A DNA stretch of 64,000 nucleotides from CAMBRQ01 sp945870325 (GCF_050313795.1 NZ_JBNPMC010000001.1:124001-188000); one strand, 5' to 3'. Numbered from the stretch's first letter, positions 1 through 9,328 are shown. Translations and numbers: made by a program. The notes: generated by a model not told the origin, from the sequence alone.

Positions 1-1872
1 AATACCGAACACACTGCTGATGGCTGCTCCCACAACGGGTATACAGAAAAACCACCGGATCTGTGACCTTGCAGAGCGGCACAGCATCCTATAATCACAT
101 CCAAGATGTATCAATGTCTGATAACGCTTTCCATCTTTCTGCTGCTGCATCAGATACTGCACTCCCAGAACCGTATTCGATATAATCAGGAAAATAATTG
201 CCAGATAGATTGTCAGGTAACTGGAACCTACCACGTAGAATAACTGCCTCCCTATATTCTGAAGATAACTCTCATACGGAACTTCCTTTTCATCCAGCAG
301 CCGATTCACCTGTGCAATCGCCCGCATCAGCCCTTCCTTTTCTACAAAATTCTTCTCAAGTGTTGCATTCCAATAGACATTATCCTCTCTTCCTTCCAGC
401 AATTTCTCATATGTCTTATCCGTTACGATCAATCCATAAGATATAGTAATCAACCGATCCGTAACCAGGCCTTCATGATAATATCCTTCCGTGATCTGAT
501 ATTTTTCCCCATCGAATTCCACATACGGCTGACTGTCAAGTGCCTGTTCCACCACCTTATCTCTGGAATCTGTAGTAAACTCTGCATCACTATACAATAC
601 CATCTGATTATCTTCTATCTGAATGGGTTTCTTCCCCGCAAGTTCCAGAATCCGGTTATATCCTGACAATTCAATCAGGTATGGAGAGGTAAAATACTGT
701 AGATTGTTCAGAAGGATCTCCTTATCTTCTGAATTCTTCTGCTGCCTTATTGTATCTATAAACGACTCTGCACTGAACGTATGCTCACTATCAAGTTCCG
801 CAAAGAATAGTCCCGTCCGAACCTCAAATAGTTCATCAAAATACTTTGATATTTCACCAGAGCCTACGGCATCTTTCACTTCCTTTTCATCTCCCTGAAA
901 GGTATAGTCCATACAATGTCCCTCATGAATAGAACTTCCCACAGACAATGCCACTCCATATCCAAAACAGCAAACCGCTGCCAGAATCAGAAGCGAAGCG
1001 ATCGCCAGCGTATTCGGCTTAAATGCAATATATTCCTGAATCTGCCGAAATGTAAACACGTTCAGACCGCTTTCCTTTTTCTTCCTTCGAAACAGCAATT
1101 CCACCACGGCACTAACTCCATAAAATGCCAGAAAAGTTCCACATATGCCGATCAGCATAGTAATCCCCATATTTCGGATATTCCGCCATGCCATGCCTCT
1201 TATAGCCAGACAATACGCCAGACATAATAGCAGAATCCCCATCAGCATTTCTACAGCAACTTTTTTTCCACATACTTTCCTTGGCTTCTCCTCCTGAGAA
1301 TCTGTCAACAACTTTTGAATCTCTGTTTTGGCAATCCTGCCGCTTAATATTGCAAATGCAACCGCCTTCACAAGAAAGAATCCAAGTATAGTATACCCTG
1401 CCGCTCCTACCGAAAATGTAAACCTATGCCCCACAATTCCAAGCCCTACCAGCCTTGCCGTCACCAGACTGATTACTTCCGATAACAGAACTGCCACCGG
1501 AATCCCGACTGCCAGCGCCCACACACTGTTTAAAATATCTTCTGCAATCAGCATCCCGAATAATCTCGTCTTCCTCATGCCAGAGATCAGATAAATGCCA
1601 AATTCATGATTCCTGCGATCCAACTGATATTTACCCGCAAAATACACCAGAAAAAATATAATGAACAAAGTCATTCCATAAAGAACCGGAATCAGCCCAA
1701 GAAGCCTGGATACCGCATCACTCTCCATCTCCTTCAGAAATATCATTACATCCTGATTCTCTAACGATAATATAATGTAAAAAGCCACAATTGACACAAT
1801 CAGAGACACAAAATAGATGCCATTTTCCCTTCTGCTTCTCTTACTATTCCTGCGTACAAGATCAAAGAACAT
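1..1872 (-). CDS. BceB-like ABC transporter permease (FtsX family), 3' end outside window
   Basis: The minus-strand frame opens with ATG at 1872 (MFFDLVRRNSKRSRRENGIY) and stays open to the window edge, so about 624 residues are visible and the C-terminus is missing. The order is an N-terminal membrane segment, an FtsX-type membrane block (LLGLIPVLYGMTLFIIFFLV), further helices (VEMLMGILLLCLAYCLAI), and then a soluble outer domain of about 200 residues before another helix (YLTIYLAIIFLIISNTVLG). A long extracellular insertion between helices is typical of BceB permeases of antimicrobial-peptide detoxification and sensing modules. Its start overlaps the end of the upstream ATPase by 11 bp, so the two are translationally coupled. 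No BceRS two-component genes are visible, so peptide sensing is only an analogy. Confidence 0.85.
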   Translation of the reverse strand, partial: MFFDLVRRNSKRSRRENGIYFVSLIVSIVAFYIILSLENQDVMIFLKEMESDAVSRLLGLIPVLYGMTLFIIFFLVYFAGKYQLDRRNHEFGIYLISGMRKTRLFGMLIAEDILNSVWALAVGIPVAVLLSEVISLVTARLVGLGIVGHRFTFSVGAAGYTILGFFLVKAVAFAILSGRIAKTEIQKLLTDSQEEKPRKVCGKKVAVEMLMGILLLCLAYCLAIRGMAWRNIRNMGITMLIGICGTFLAFYGVSAVVELLFRRKKKESGLNVFTFRQIQEYIAFKPNTLAIASLLILAAVCCFGYGVALSVGSSIHEGHCMDYTFQGDEKEVKDAVGSGEISKYFDELFEVRTGLFFAELDSEHTFSAESFIDTIRQQKNSEDKEILLNNLQYFTSPYLIELSGYNRILELAGKKPIQIEDNQMVLYSDAEFTTDSRDKVVEQALDSQPYVEFDGEKYQITEGYYHEGLVTDRLITISYGLIVTDKTYEKLLEGREDNVYWNATLEKNFVEKEGLMRAIAQVNRLLDEKEVPYESYLQNIGRQLFYVVGSSYLTIYLAIIFLIISNTVLGVQYLMQQQKDGKRYQTLIHLGCDYRMLCRSARSQIRWFFCIPVVGAAISSVFGI

Positions 1873-2644
1873 TCGCACTTCCTCCTCCCAACTGTGCTAA
1901 CACCGTAATAATCCTCTCATAAAACTCTTCGCTGGTTTCTTCCGGCATCCTCCGTCGAAGTTCGTGGAACAATATTCCATCCTGTATGAATAAGATTCTG
2001 GAACAATAACTGGCCGCATTCGAATCATGTGTTACCATGAGAATCGTGCTTCCCTTCTCCTCATTAAGTCCTGCCAGTTTCTCCATCAATGTTCTGGCAC
2101 TCTTGCTATCCAGTGCCCCCGTCGGCTCATCCGCCAGGACAATCTCCGGCTCCAGAACCAGCGCCCTTGCCGCTGCCACACGCTGCTTCTGTCCCCCGGA
2201 CATCTGCGCCGGGAACTTCATCAGCACCTCCCTGATATCCAGATACTTTGTCAGTTCCTGAATCCTCTGTCTGCACTCCTTCTCCGGTATATTATGAATT
2301 GCCATCGGCAGCATAATATTCTCCCACCCGGTCAGATTATCCAATAACTCAAAATTCTGAAACAGATAGCCTATCTTATTCCCCCGATAATCAGCAAGTT
2401 TCTTTCCTTTCAATCTTCCGATATCCTCACCCTTCAGGAGAATCCTTCCCTCTGTCGGACGAATCGTAGACGCAATACAGTTCAAAAGTGTCGTCTTTCC
2501 GGAACCACTACTTCCCATAATTCCTAGAAACTCTCCTTCCAGGACCTGGAAAGACATTCCATTCAAAGCCTTGGTAATACTTCCTCCCTTTCCGTAATAC
2601 TTTCGTAGCGACTGCACTTCTAAAATCTTATTCATACTCCTCAT
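1862..2644 (-). CDS. ABC transporter ATP-binding protein (BceA/LolD-like)
   Basis: This is a 260-residue ATPase with Walker A GSSGSGKTT near residue 45, the signature SGGQKQRVAAARAL near 150, Walker B IVLADEPTGALDS and the H-loop MVTHD. This is the pattern of the MacB/LolD/BceA class of ATPases that pair with FtsX-type permeases. It is preceded by AAGGAGG nine bases before the ATG at 2644, which supports that start over the internal ATG three codons later. It is coupled to the permease gene by an 11-bp overlap. Together they would form a peptide export or target-release pump in the cytoplasmic membrane. The substrate cannot be read from the sequence. Confidence 0.92.
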   Translation of the reverse strand: MRSMNKILEVQSLRKYYGKGGSITKALNGMSFQVLEGEFLGIMGSSGSGKTTLLNCIASTIRPTEGRILLKGEDIGRLKGKKLADYRGNKIGYLFQNFELLDNLTGWENIMLPMAIHNIPEKECRQRIQELTKYLDIREVLMKFPAQMSGGQKQRVAAARALVLEPEIVLADEPTGALDSKSARTLMEKLAGLNEEKGSTILMVTHDSNAASYCSRILFIQDGILFHELRRRMPEETSEEFYERIITVLAQLGGGSANVL

Positions 2645-2734
2645 AGGCTAAATCCTCCTTCTGGTCTTTACATATTTATATTATAAATCAGCCAGGAAGG
2701 AATGAACACTTACAGTTGGTGAAAGGGGAGGTTG

Positions 2735-2842
2735 CAGTGTACGCAGAACTGAACCAGGATGGGCAGGCGTCAGTGAGAGTCATGGGCTGCGAAAGATTCC
2801 GATCTTCAGCAGCCCATGACTCTCATTGACACCGTACACTTC
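2735..2842. repeat. Palindromic intergenic element, short copy (element A)
   Basis: Terminal GTGTACG (2737-2743) faces CCGTACACT (2832-2840). Between them is a hairpin with 22-nt arms at 2769-2790 and 2809-2830 that differ at one position. The right-end sequence CCGTACACTTCC is identical to the right end of the large element at 27518-28483. This copy appears to lack the first of the two long arms seen in the other copies. It lies between the 94-residue ORF and the ABC transporter gene and might also act as a transcription barrier, but no clear T-tract follows it. Confidence 0.6.
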
Positions 2843-2846
2843 CGAC

Positions 2847-3131
2847 TCATTCCAAATTCGCCAAAAACAATTCATAGAAATCATCTTCCCCTGCCAGCAT
2901 CGGTGAATTCTCTCCACCGCCGTTCGTACTTCTTTTCATGGCAGCGTGGAACTCCTCTCCGGCGCAGATCAGTTCCATCTCGTAGATCTCATATCCAAGT
3001 TCCCGGCACACTTTGCAAAACGCCGATACCGGATCTTTCTCCTCTCTGGTAGCCAGCAATCTCTTCTTAAGTTCTTCATCTCTTAACGCCTTGTTCTGTA
3101 ACTCATCCAACATTCCTACAACATCTGCCAT
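2847..3131 (-). CDS. Small protein resembling Nif11-type leader sequences
   Basis: The protein has 94 residues. The start at 3131 (MADVVGML) is chosen because GGAGGG lies seven bases upstream; a longer reading to 3209 has no ribosome binding site. It has a helical N-terminal part (LQNKALRDEELKKRL, DPVSAFCKVCRELGYEI) resembling Nif11 domains, then RSTNGGGENSPMLAGEDDFY and ends FLANLE. Nif11-type sequences are known as leader regions of ribosomal peptide precursors, where a Gly-rich motif separates leader and core. No maturation enzyme is encoded nearby, so a precursor role is doubtful. It follows the SEC-C gene by 61 bp on the same strand. Confidence 0.6.
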   Translation of the reverse strand: MADVVGMLDELQNKALRDEELKKRLLATREEKDPVSAFCKVCRELGYEIYEMELICAGEEFHAAMKRSTNGGGENSPMLAGEDDFYELFLANLE

Positions 3132-3192
3132 AATTCTCCCTCCATATCTGCCATATTTCAAACTTTTGTCTCTTATTCCTACGATTACACCG

Positions 3193-4905
3193 TTATTTCT
3201 TCTTCCCACAGCAGTGTTTATATTTCATCCCACTGCCACAAGGGCAAGGATCATTTGGATATGTCTTCCCTACTATGGAAAAACCCGTTTTACGGTCTCT
3301 ATTGCATAACTCTGCCCTTGTATATCCCCTACAAACAACTGTACGCGTATGATTCAACAGTTTCCGCATCTTCTTCTCAATAGTCTTCACCTGTTTACGC
3401 CTTGAAACCGACTCTCCGAATTGCCTCAATCCTTCTTCAAACGCCGCCATCAGCATATCCAAGTCATAGCCCATATGAGCCCAAGTCTTAAGTTCGGAAT
3501 AAATCATCTTTGAAAAAGGCTCTTCCAATTGGTACTCCGTCTGAACAAATTTTACAAATTCCTTTGCCGGTTCATCCAAATCATTGTCATACCCTCTTAC
3601 ATATTCCATCATATATGAAAGGAATTCTTCTTTTTTCTCCGGAACATAATAAGGAACTTCTCCCTGCATCTCTAGAAGCCAGCGATACATCTCTTCTTCT
3701 TCCAAGTCTTTATGAAATAAAAGGTCTCCCTTTCTACACATCGCAGTACCCGCCGCAACAACATCATCAATCAGATCAATCACTTCTTCAATCGTAAGTT
3801 CATCTTTTTCATATTCAAGATAAATTCCTGCCATTTTATCAATTGGGATCACACCGTACAGATATCCGGCACATTCACAATAATCTGCTATCAGCCATTT
3901 CCGTTCTTTATCTCTTCGATACTGAATGGTAAAGATATTCTGATATTTCTCCCTTACATCTTTGGGAATCCTCAACACCCCCACCATGTTAAACGCTCCG
4001 TACGCACACAAGAACAATGATTTTCCAATCACTTCCTCATTCATCCAGATCCCTGCCGGATGATTCATGGCTTTTTCGAATATTTCGACTTCTTCTCTTG
4101 ATACCACCTCAAGTATACCCCTCATATACTCATCATCTAACAGCCGTTTGGCAATCCACTTGGCCAATTCTGCTTTCTTTAATGAAGTATATCCTGAAAA
4201 AGCATTCACTTTAGCAATCATTGTCAGTACTTTCTTCGGATACTGTATGAGAACTGATTCTAACGTTGGAATCTCCCCAGCATCTTTATTTTGCTCTATC
4301 CAATTCTCCGCTATTACTTTCCGCTCATACAGTTCATCCATCATCAGATCCATTTCATCCAATAGCATCTCTCTGCCTTCAACAGATTTCAAAAACTCCT
4401 CAAATTCCTCGTCCGCATCTCTTGGCTCTGCCTCATCAAACTCCATTCCCCTGAGTACTTGATTCGCATATTCCAGTTCAAACTCCTCTGCTTCCTCTAT
4501 ATACTCATAGAATCTCCACAGTCCCCCGCAGTCTTCTAACATATATGGACCTTTGGACTTCACCACTGCAGCATAGCGGTATTCATACGGCACAATCTTC
4601 TCTACCACCAGGTCATGCTTCCAGTCATCTCCAAAATCATAAGTGTATTCGCACCTATTTCCTTCCCACATCCATGCATCAATACACTCTTTCTCAGCAT
4701 CTTCCTGTCCATAATCATCCGGATCAATTGTAAATATTGCATCTTCATTCTTAAAATAGAATTCATACAGATGGCTATGTGTCCATCCAAATACACTTTC
4801 AATCACTGCATCCAAATCGGCAAACGTAATTCTATCCGGTACAATCACCCTTCTCCAGATTGGCGGCTTACTTCCTCTTATTGTAATTTTAATCTGATAG
4901 CCCAT
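3193..4905 (-). CDS. pRiA4b ORF-3-like protein with C-terminal SEC-C motif
   Basis: A 570-residue protein. The N-terminal ~180 residues (YQIKITIRGSKPPIWRRVIV, YEFYFKN, YDFGDDWKHDLVVE) match the plasmid pRiA4b ORF-3 fold. The middle is acidic and unassigned. The C-terminus YPNDPCPCGSGMKYKHCC is a SEC-C zinc motif (CxC...CC), as found at the SecA C-terminus and on many accessory proteins. The start is supported by AAAGGGGAATT before ATG. The molecular function of this domain pairing is unknown. A second SEC-C protein lies at 41353-42414 in front of the Wadjet genes. Confidence 0.8.
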   Translation of the reverse strand: MGYQIKITIRGSKPPIWRRVIVPDRITFADLDAVIESVFGWTHSHLYEFYFKNEDAIFTIDPDDYGQEDAEKECIDAWMWEGNRCEYTYDFGDDWKHDLVVEKIVPYEYRYAAVVKSKGPYMLEDCGGLWRFYEYIEEAEEFELEYANQVLRGMEFDEAEPRDADEEFEEFLKSVEGREMLLDEMDLMMDELYERKVIAENWIEQNKDAGEIPTLESVLIQYPKKVLTMIAKVNAFSGYTSLKKAELAKWIAKRLLDDEYMRGILEVVSREEVEIFEKAMNHPAGIWMNEEVIGKSLFLCAYGAFNMVGVLRIPKDVREKYQNIFTIQYRRDKERKWLIADYCECAGYLYGVIPIDKMAGIYLEYEKDELTIEEVIDLIDDVVAAGTAMCRKGDLLFHKDLEEEEMYRWLLEMQGEVPYYVPEKKEEFLSYMMEYVRGYDNDLDEPAKEFVKFVQTEYQLEEPFSKMIYSELKTWAHMGYDLDMLMAAFEEGLRQFGESVSRRKQVKTIEKKMRKLLNHTRTVVCRGYTRAELCNRDRKTGFSIVGKTYPNDPCPCGSGMKYKHCCGKKK

Positions 4906-4968
4906 AATTCCCCTTTCTTATCTTTCATCTGTTCGTTTGGCGTCTCACAAATAACCGGACAATACCGA

Positions 4969-5607
4969 TCACTCTACTCCAACCTTCGCACAGATATCCC
5001 TCAGGCAGCACCTGTCGCAATATGGCTTCGTTCTCGCCGTACAGACATCCCGTCCATGATATACTAAACGATGGCAGAAATCACTTCCTTCTTCCGGTGG
5101 AATAATCTTCCACAGTTCCATCTCCACTTTCTTCGGCTCTTTGATTCCACCCACCAGCCCCATGCGATTGACCAGACGTATGCAGTGTGTATCCGTTACG
5201 ATTGCTGGTTCTCCGAAGACATCTCCCATAATCAGATTCGCGCTCTTTCGTCCCACGCCCGGTAATTTCAGAAGCGAGTTAAAATCCTTCGGTATCTTGC
5301 CGTCATATTCTTCCTTTAATATCTTCATACAGGCACTAATATCCCTTGCCTTATTCTTTCCCAGCCCGCATGGTCTGACGATCCGCTCGATATCCTCTAC
5401 CTCCGCCGCTGCCAGGGCATCCACATCCGGGTATTTGGCATACAGATCTTCCACAACCACATTGACTCTCGCATCTGTACACTGCGCCGCCAGCCTGACG
5501 CTCACCAATAATTTCCACGCCTGGTCATAATCCAGGGTACATCCTGCATCCGGATATTCTTTTTTCAGGCGCTCAATCACTTCCAACGCTAATTCTTCTT
5601 TTGTCAT
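4969..5607 (-). CDS. nth: Endonuclease III (DNA glycosylase/AP lyase)
   Basis: A base-excision repair enzyme that removes oxidised pyrimidines and cleaves the abasic site. It has 212 residues, the usual length. The helix-hairpin-helix LPGVGRKSANLIM carries the catalytic lysine, and VTDTHC carries the catalytic aspartate. The C-terminal 4Fe-4S ligands follow the classical C-X6-C-X2-C-X5-C spacing (CTARTKPYCDRCCLRDIC). The start at 5607 follows AGGAGGAAGT directly; an upstream in-frame ATG at 5634 lacks such a site. It stands alone, 63 bp upstream of the SEC-C gene on the same strand. Confidence 0.95.
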   Translation of the reverse strand: MTKEELALEVIERLKKEYPDAGCTLDYDQAWKLLVSVRLAAQCTDARVNVVVEDLYAKYPDVDALAAAEVEDIERIVRPCGLGKNKARDISACMKILKEEYDGKIPKDFNSLLKLPGVGRKSANLIMGDVFGEPAIVTDTHCIRLVNRMGLVGGIKEPKKVEMELWKIIPPEEGSDFCHRLVYHGRDVCTARTKPYCDRCCLRDICAKVGVE

Positions 5608-5925
5608 ACTTCCTCCTGCTCCAGATAGTTCCATCTAATTCCGGAATCTTCCATAGTTCTTTTTTCCTAATCCCAATATGCTTATGAACCATATTTTTTA
5701 TCTACTTTGCTCCTAATCATACCATAATCACTGTAACTTGTTAAGTTTTTGCTAAAAGACTTCTTATTTTAATGCTTTTTGATGTTTTTTATTCTGTTTC
5801 TCTTTACTTCCGATTTCGCACGGTATATAATCGTTAAATCCCAGATGCATATAAAATGCATCAGATATATCAAATCCACATAGTATTTGCAGATTATATA
5901 CAGATAAAATGATTCAGGAGGAACT
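5608..5925. other. Gene-free AT-rich divergent intergenic region
   Basis: This 318-bp stretch separates nth from the plus-strand LysR gene. It contains a TATAAT at 5826-5831 that could serve the LysR gene, but no matching -35 box at 17 bp was found. T-rich runs occur at 5690-5800. No ORF, hairpin or RNA gene was recognised. Confidence 0.4.
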
Positions 5926-6846
5926 ATGGAAATCACATACGACTATTACCGTATCTTCTATTATGTAGCCAAATATAAAAGTTTTTCCAAAGCTGCTGCC
6001 GCGCTTATGAGCAACCAGCCGAATGTCTCACGGTTCATGAACAACCTTGAAAACCAGCTCGGCTGCAAACTCTTCATCCGCTCCAACCGGGGAGTGACTC
6101 TTACTCCTGAGGGAGAGAAACTCTATCACCATGTTGCGATTGCCTATCACCATATCCAGACCGCTGAACTGGAACTGGCGAATGACAAGAGTCTTGCGAA
6201 TGGCAGCATAACCATTGAAACCAGCGAAACTGCGCTGCATATACTGCTGCTGCCTATCCTTCAGAGATTCCACCAGACCTATCCCGGCATCCGTCTCTGT
6301 ATCTCTAACCATACAACACCGCAAGCACTGCAGGTACTAAAAAGCGGTCTTGCTGACTTTGCAATTGTCACCTCGCCCAAAGAGATGCACAAACCACTAA
6401 AAAGGACACCGCTCGTACAATTCCAGGAGATTCTGATAGGAAGCAGCCAATATGCTTTTCTGGCAGATACCACGAACCATCTGTCCGAATTATCCGGTTA
6501 TCCGCTGATCAGCCTGGGCAAAGAAGCAGCCACCTATGAATTCTATTCGAAACTTTATTTACAGCATGATCTGGTATGGAATCCCGATACGGAGGTTGCT
6601 ACAACCGACCAGATTCTTCCTCTTGTAAAGAATGGTCTTGGAATTGGCTTTGTACCAGAGAAGTTTGCTTTAGATGCTCTTGCAGCAGGCGAGGTATGCC
6701 AGATCCCTCTCTATGAGGATATCCCCTTCCGCACGATTTGCCTGATTGAAGACAGAAGCCACTCGCTAAGTATTGCCGCCAATGCCTTAAAACGCCTGCT
6801 GTTAGAGACCTGCGTCACAAGGCGGTCTCCTTCTCAGTCTGTATAA
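5926..6846 (+). CDS. LysR-family transcriptional regulator
   Basis: A 306-residue LysR protein. The N-terminal winged HTH (YYVAKYKSFSKAAAALMSNQPNVSRFMNNLENQLGCKLFIRSNRGVTLTPEG) is followed by a periplasmic-binding-like effector domain starting near residue 90. Translation starts after AGGAGGAACT. It is followed 159 bp downstream, in the same direction, by the proton antiporter, with a palindrome and a strong promoter in between. Control of the antiporter is the likely job, but the effector is unknown. Confidence 0.92.
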   Translation: MEITYDYYRIFYYVAKYKSFSKAAAALMSNQPNVSRFMNNLENQLGCKLFIRSNRGVTLTPEGEKLYHHVAIAYHHIQTAELELANDKSLANGSITIETSETALHILLLPILQRFHQTYPGIRLCISNHTTPQALQVLKSGLADFAIVTSPKEMHKPLKRTPLVQFQEILIGSSQYAFLADTTNHLSELSGYPLISLGKEAATYEFYSKLYLQHDLVWNPDTEVATTDQILPLVKNGLGIGFVPEKFALDALAAGEVCQIPLYEDIPFRTICLIEDRSHSLSIAANALKRLLLETCVTRRSPSQSV

Positions 6847-6860
6847 CAGACAATCGTATA

Positions 6861-6877
6861 ATATACAATTTGTATAT
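6861..6877. promoter_or_regulatory. Candidate LysR operator palindrome
   Basis: ATATACAATTTGTATAT is a perfect 8+1+8 palindrome containing the T-N11-A type symmetry that LysR proteins recognise. It sits 15 bp after the LysR gene and 42 bp upstream of the -35 box of the antiporter promoter, a normal activator position. Confidence 0.45.
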
Positions 6878-6919
6878 CTGATATATAAATATTACATAGG
6901 TAGAAAAACGCAAATTCGT

Positions 6920-6948
6920 TTGACACTTGAAATAGATGCTCTTATAAT
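6920..6948 (+). promoter_or_regulatory. Sigma-A promoter for the antiporter gene
   Basis: TTGACA at 6920-6925 and TATAAT at 6943-6948 are separated by exactly 17 bp. Both hexamers are perfect consensus. The antiporter ATG follows at 7006. Confidence 0.85.
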
Positions 6949-7005
6949 TTGGGACGAGACAAAAGGAGGGTATCACAGGAAGCTGAAACGAGAGGAGACA
7001 TATTT

Positions 7006-8307
7006 ATGGAAAGCTACAAATACCTATTGGATCTGGCAGTCATTCTGCTGTCCACAAAACTTCTGGGACTTGCAACCAGAAAAGTACAGATGCCGCAAGT
7101 TGTAGGGGCACTTCTTGCCGGGGTTATCCTTGGACCGGCTATGCTGGGAATCCTGACTGAAACGGATTTCTTACATAATGTAGCCGAGATCGGCGTCATC
7201 ATATTGATGTTCTGTGCCGGACTTGAGACAGATATCAAGGAACTTAAGGCAAGCGGAAAAGCATCTTTCGTTATCGCATTGTGCGGTGTTATCGTCCCGT
7301 TAATTGGAGGCTTCGCCGCGGCATGGTTCTTTAACAAGCCGGGAATCATTGATTCCGATGCTTCCAGCAGTATATTCTTACAAAATATTTTTATCGGCGT
7401 TATCTTAACGGCAACTTCTGTAAGTATTACAGTAGAGACTCTAAAAGAACTTGGAAAGTTAAAGACACGTTCCGGTAATGCAATCCTTGGCGCTGCTATT
7501 ATCGATGACGTTCTCGGAATCGTGGCTCTTACTATTGTAACCAGCCTTGCGGATTCGTCTGTCAATATTGCCGCTGTCATGCTGAAGATTGTGGGGTTCT
7601 TCGCATTTTCCGGCATTGTTGGTTTCTTCTTCTACAAAGCGTACAAAGCCTGGACGGCCCGGGCAGACAGAGGACTTCGAAGGCATGCGATCATGGCATT
7701 CGTGTTCTGTCTTGTAATGTCATATATTGCTGAGAAATTCTTCGGTGTTGCAGATATTACCGGTGCTTTCATTGCCGGACTGATCATCTCCAACACGAGT
7801 AAATCTACCTTTATACAGCGCAAATTCGATACCCTATCTTATATGTTGCTGTCGCCGGTATTCTTCGCAAGTATCGGTCTGAAAGTAGAACTGCCGAAGA
7901 TGAATCTGGCGATTGTAGAATTCGCAGTCATCTTGACTGTCGTAGCAATCCTGACTAAGATCGTAGGCTGCGGTCTTGGCGCAAAGGCATGTGGCTATAA
8001 GAATTACCAGTGCAAACGAATCGGAGTCGGTATGATCTCCCGTGGCGAGGTCGCCTTGATTGTTGCTAACAAGGGAGAGGCACTTGGAATGCTGGGAAGC
8101 AGTTTCCTTGGACCTGTCATTATCGTGGTTATCATCACAACCATTATCACTCCGATCCTTTTGAAGATCATATTCAAGAGCGGACCGAATATCAGTACAT
8201 TACAAAAGGGAGAAGAGGTCACCTCATATTATGAAAATGCACCCCTTTACCGAGGGGAAGGACATGATACTTCCAGCCAGATAGGAGAAGACTTCATTTC
8301 TTTTTAA
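7006..8307 (+). CDS. Cation/proton antiporter, CPA2 (NapA/KefB-like) family
   Basis: A 433-residue membrane protein with about 12 to 13 hydrophobic helices. The motifs LLGLATRKVQMPQVVGALLAGVILGP and AGLETDI near the N-terminus and the double aspartate of GAAIIDDVLGIV mark an electrogenic CPA2 exchanger moving Na+ or K+ against H+ across the cytoplasmic membrane. There is no C-terminal TrkA-N domain, unlike KefB/KefC. The start at 7006 follows GAGGAG with eight bases of spacing; an in-frame upstream reading to 6949 begins inside the promoter. The perfect upstream promoter and the LysR gene suggest regulated expression. Confidence 0.9.
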   Translation: MESYKYLLDLAVILLSTKLLGLATRKVQMPQVVGALLAGVILGPAMLGILTETDFLHNVAEIGVIILMFCAGLETDIKELKASGKASFVIALCGVIVPLIGGFAAAWFFNKPGIIDSDASSSIFLQNIFIGVILTATSVSITVETLKELGKLKTRSGNAILGAAIIDDVLGIVALTIVTSLADSSVNIAAVMLKIVGFFAFSGIVGFFFYKAYKAWTARADRGLRRHAIMAFVFCLVMSYIAEKFFGVADITGAFIAGLIISNTSKSTFIQRKFDTLSYMLLSPVFFASIGLKVELPKMNLAIVEFAVILTVVAILTKIVGCGLGAKACGYKNYQCKRIGVGMISRGEVALIVANKGEALGMLGSSFLGPVIIVVIITTIITPILLKIIFKSGPNISTLQKGEEVTSYYENAPLYRGEGHDTSSQIGEDFISF

Positions 8308-8420
8308 GAAATTTTCGATTTGTTTAAGGAATTGAACATATTTTAGACACATTTATCCATTATACTAAGAGTCAGATAGTTGAAGAACACATTCAACTAT
8401 CTCCCCCCTCACAAAGTATT

Positions 8421-8526
8421 GCACCCAGGAATTTTGATTCCGGGTGCCGCACTTTACTCTCATTCCTTTTAGATAACTATAACAACAACGAGAACCCGTT
8501 AGCCGGTCAGGTTAACGGGTTTTCTC
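8421..8526 (+). terminator. Two consecutive hairpins after the antiporter gene
   Basis: The first hairpin pairs GCACCC-GGAAT with ATTCC-GGGTGC (8421-8447). The second pairs GAGAA-CCCGTTA (8490-8501) with TAACGGG-TTTTCTC (8513-8526). Neither is followed by a long T-run, so termination efficiency is uncertain. Confidence 0.5.
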
Positions 8527-8632
8527 ATGTTTAGTTATCAATTTACGCATTTCAGTCAAACTTTTTATCCTGCCTCCTATTCTCATGTATCCTAATGTAT
8601 GTATATCCAATGCATATCAGGAGGTATCGAAG

Positions 8633-9187
8633 ATGAAGTTTTATTCATATTTAAAAGAAGAGCACAATTATACCGATTACCAGGTTAAGTTAGTACACTA
8701 TGTGTTAATGTCTCTTCTGTCTGAATTCAGCAAATTCATACTGATGGGAATATTCTTTTACTATACCTCCAATCTTACATACTATCTTTTCAGTGTCTCG
8801 TTATTATTAATCCTGAGACGCTATAGCGGTGGGCTACACTGCAACTCCTATCTGGCATGTCTGATAACATCCTTCTGTTATCTCTACGTGTGCATTACCA
8901 TATTGCCACAGTATGCTCCTGCCAGATTAATACAAATGGTACTTCTGGCTGCTGCTATTATGATCGGTTATTATATCTCGCCGATTCCATCTCCTTACCA
9001 CAAGGAACTACAGCACGGTCAGATATTTTCCTATAAGATGGTACTAACCGTACTAATCTTTCTGTATTTTATCAGCGTGTTCATATTTCCCCCGAACCGG
9101 TACCTTACGACTGGCTTCTGGGTGATTATGATACATATGCTGCAACTTGGCGCAGCATACTTGAAAAGCGTTCTTAAGGAGGTGTAA
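8633..9187 (+). CDS. agrB: AgrB-type autoinducer-peptide processing protease
   Basis: A 184-residue polytopic membrane cysteine protease that cleaves the AgrD precursor and closes its thiolactone ring. The active-site motif RRYSGGLHCNSYLAC has His69 and Cys76 with the H-X6-C spacing known from staphylococcal AgrB (His77/Cys84). Hydrophobic helices follow. The start at 8633 (MKFYSYLKEEHNY) is set by AGGAGG eight bases upstream; the longer reading from 8585 lacks one. The stop is four bases before the agrD ATG, and the agrD ribosome binding site lies inside the last codons. Confidence 0.9.
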   Translation: MKFYSYLKEEHNYTDYQVKLVHYVLMSLLSEFSKFILMGIFFYYTSNLTYYLFSVSLLLILRRYSGGLHCNSYLACLITSFCYLYVCITILPQYAPARLIQMVLLAAAIMIGYYISPIPSPYHKELQHGQIFSYKMVLTVLIFLYFISVFIFPPNRYLTTGFWVIMIHMLQLGAAYLKSVLKEV

Positions 9188-9190
9188 TGT

Positions 9191-9319
9191 ATGAATTTCA
9201 TCAAGAGAAATCTGGCTGGCATGCTTGGCAGTTTCTGTCTCGCCTTTGTCTATGTCCTTCACTGGAAAGGATGCAGTATGCTCTTCTTTGGAGAATATCC
9301 ATTCCCGGAAGAAGAATAA
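9191..9319 (+). CDS. agrD: AgrD-type cyclic autoinducer peptide precursor
   Basis: A 42-residue ORF starting with ATG at 9191 behind AGGAGG. It has an amphipathic N-terminal leader (MNFIKRNLAGMLGSFCLAF), a core with Cys28 (GCSMLFF) and an acidic tail GEYPFPEEE. The P-x-P-E-E pattern matches the C-terminal recognition tail of AgrD peptides such as PKVPEE in Staphylococcus. The predicted product is a thiolactone closed from Cys28 to Phe32 or Phe33. Aligning the tail by PEE favours Phe33 (six-residue ring), while the common ring size of five favours Phe32. Confidence 0.88.
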   Translation: MNFIKRNLAGMLGSFCLAFVYVLHWKGCSMLFFGEYPFPEEE

Positions 9320-9328
9320 GCAATGCCT

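Noticed and set aside
2735..2842. Element A as a simple Rho-independent terminator
   Set aside because: The stem is not followed by a T-run, and its ends match the junction sequences of the larger elements, so the repeat-family reading fits better.
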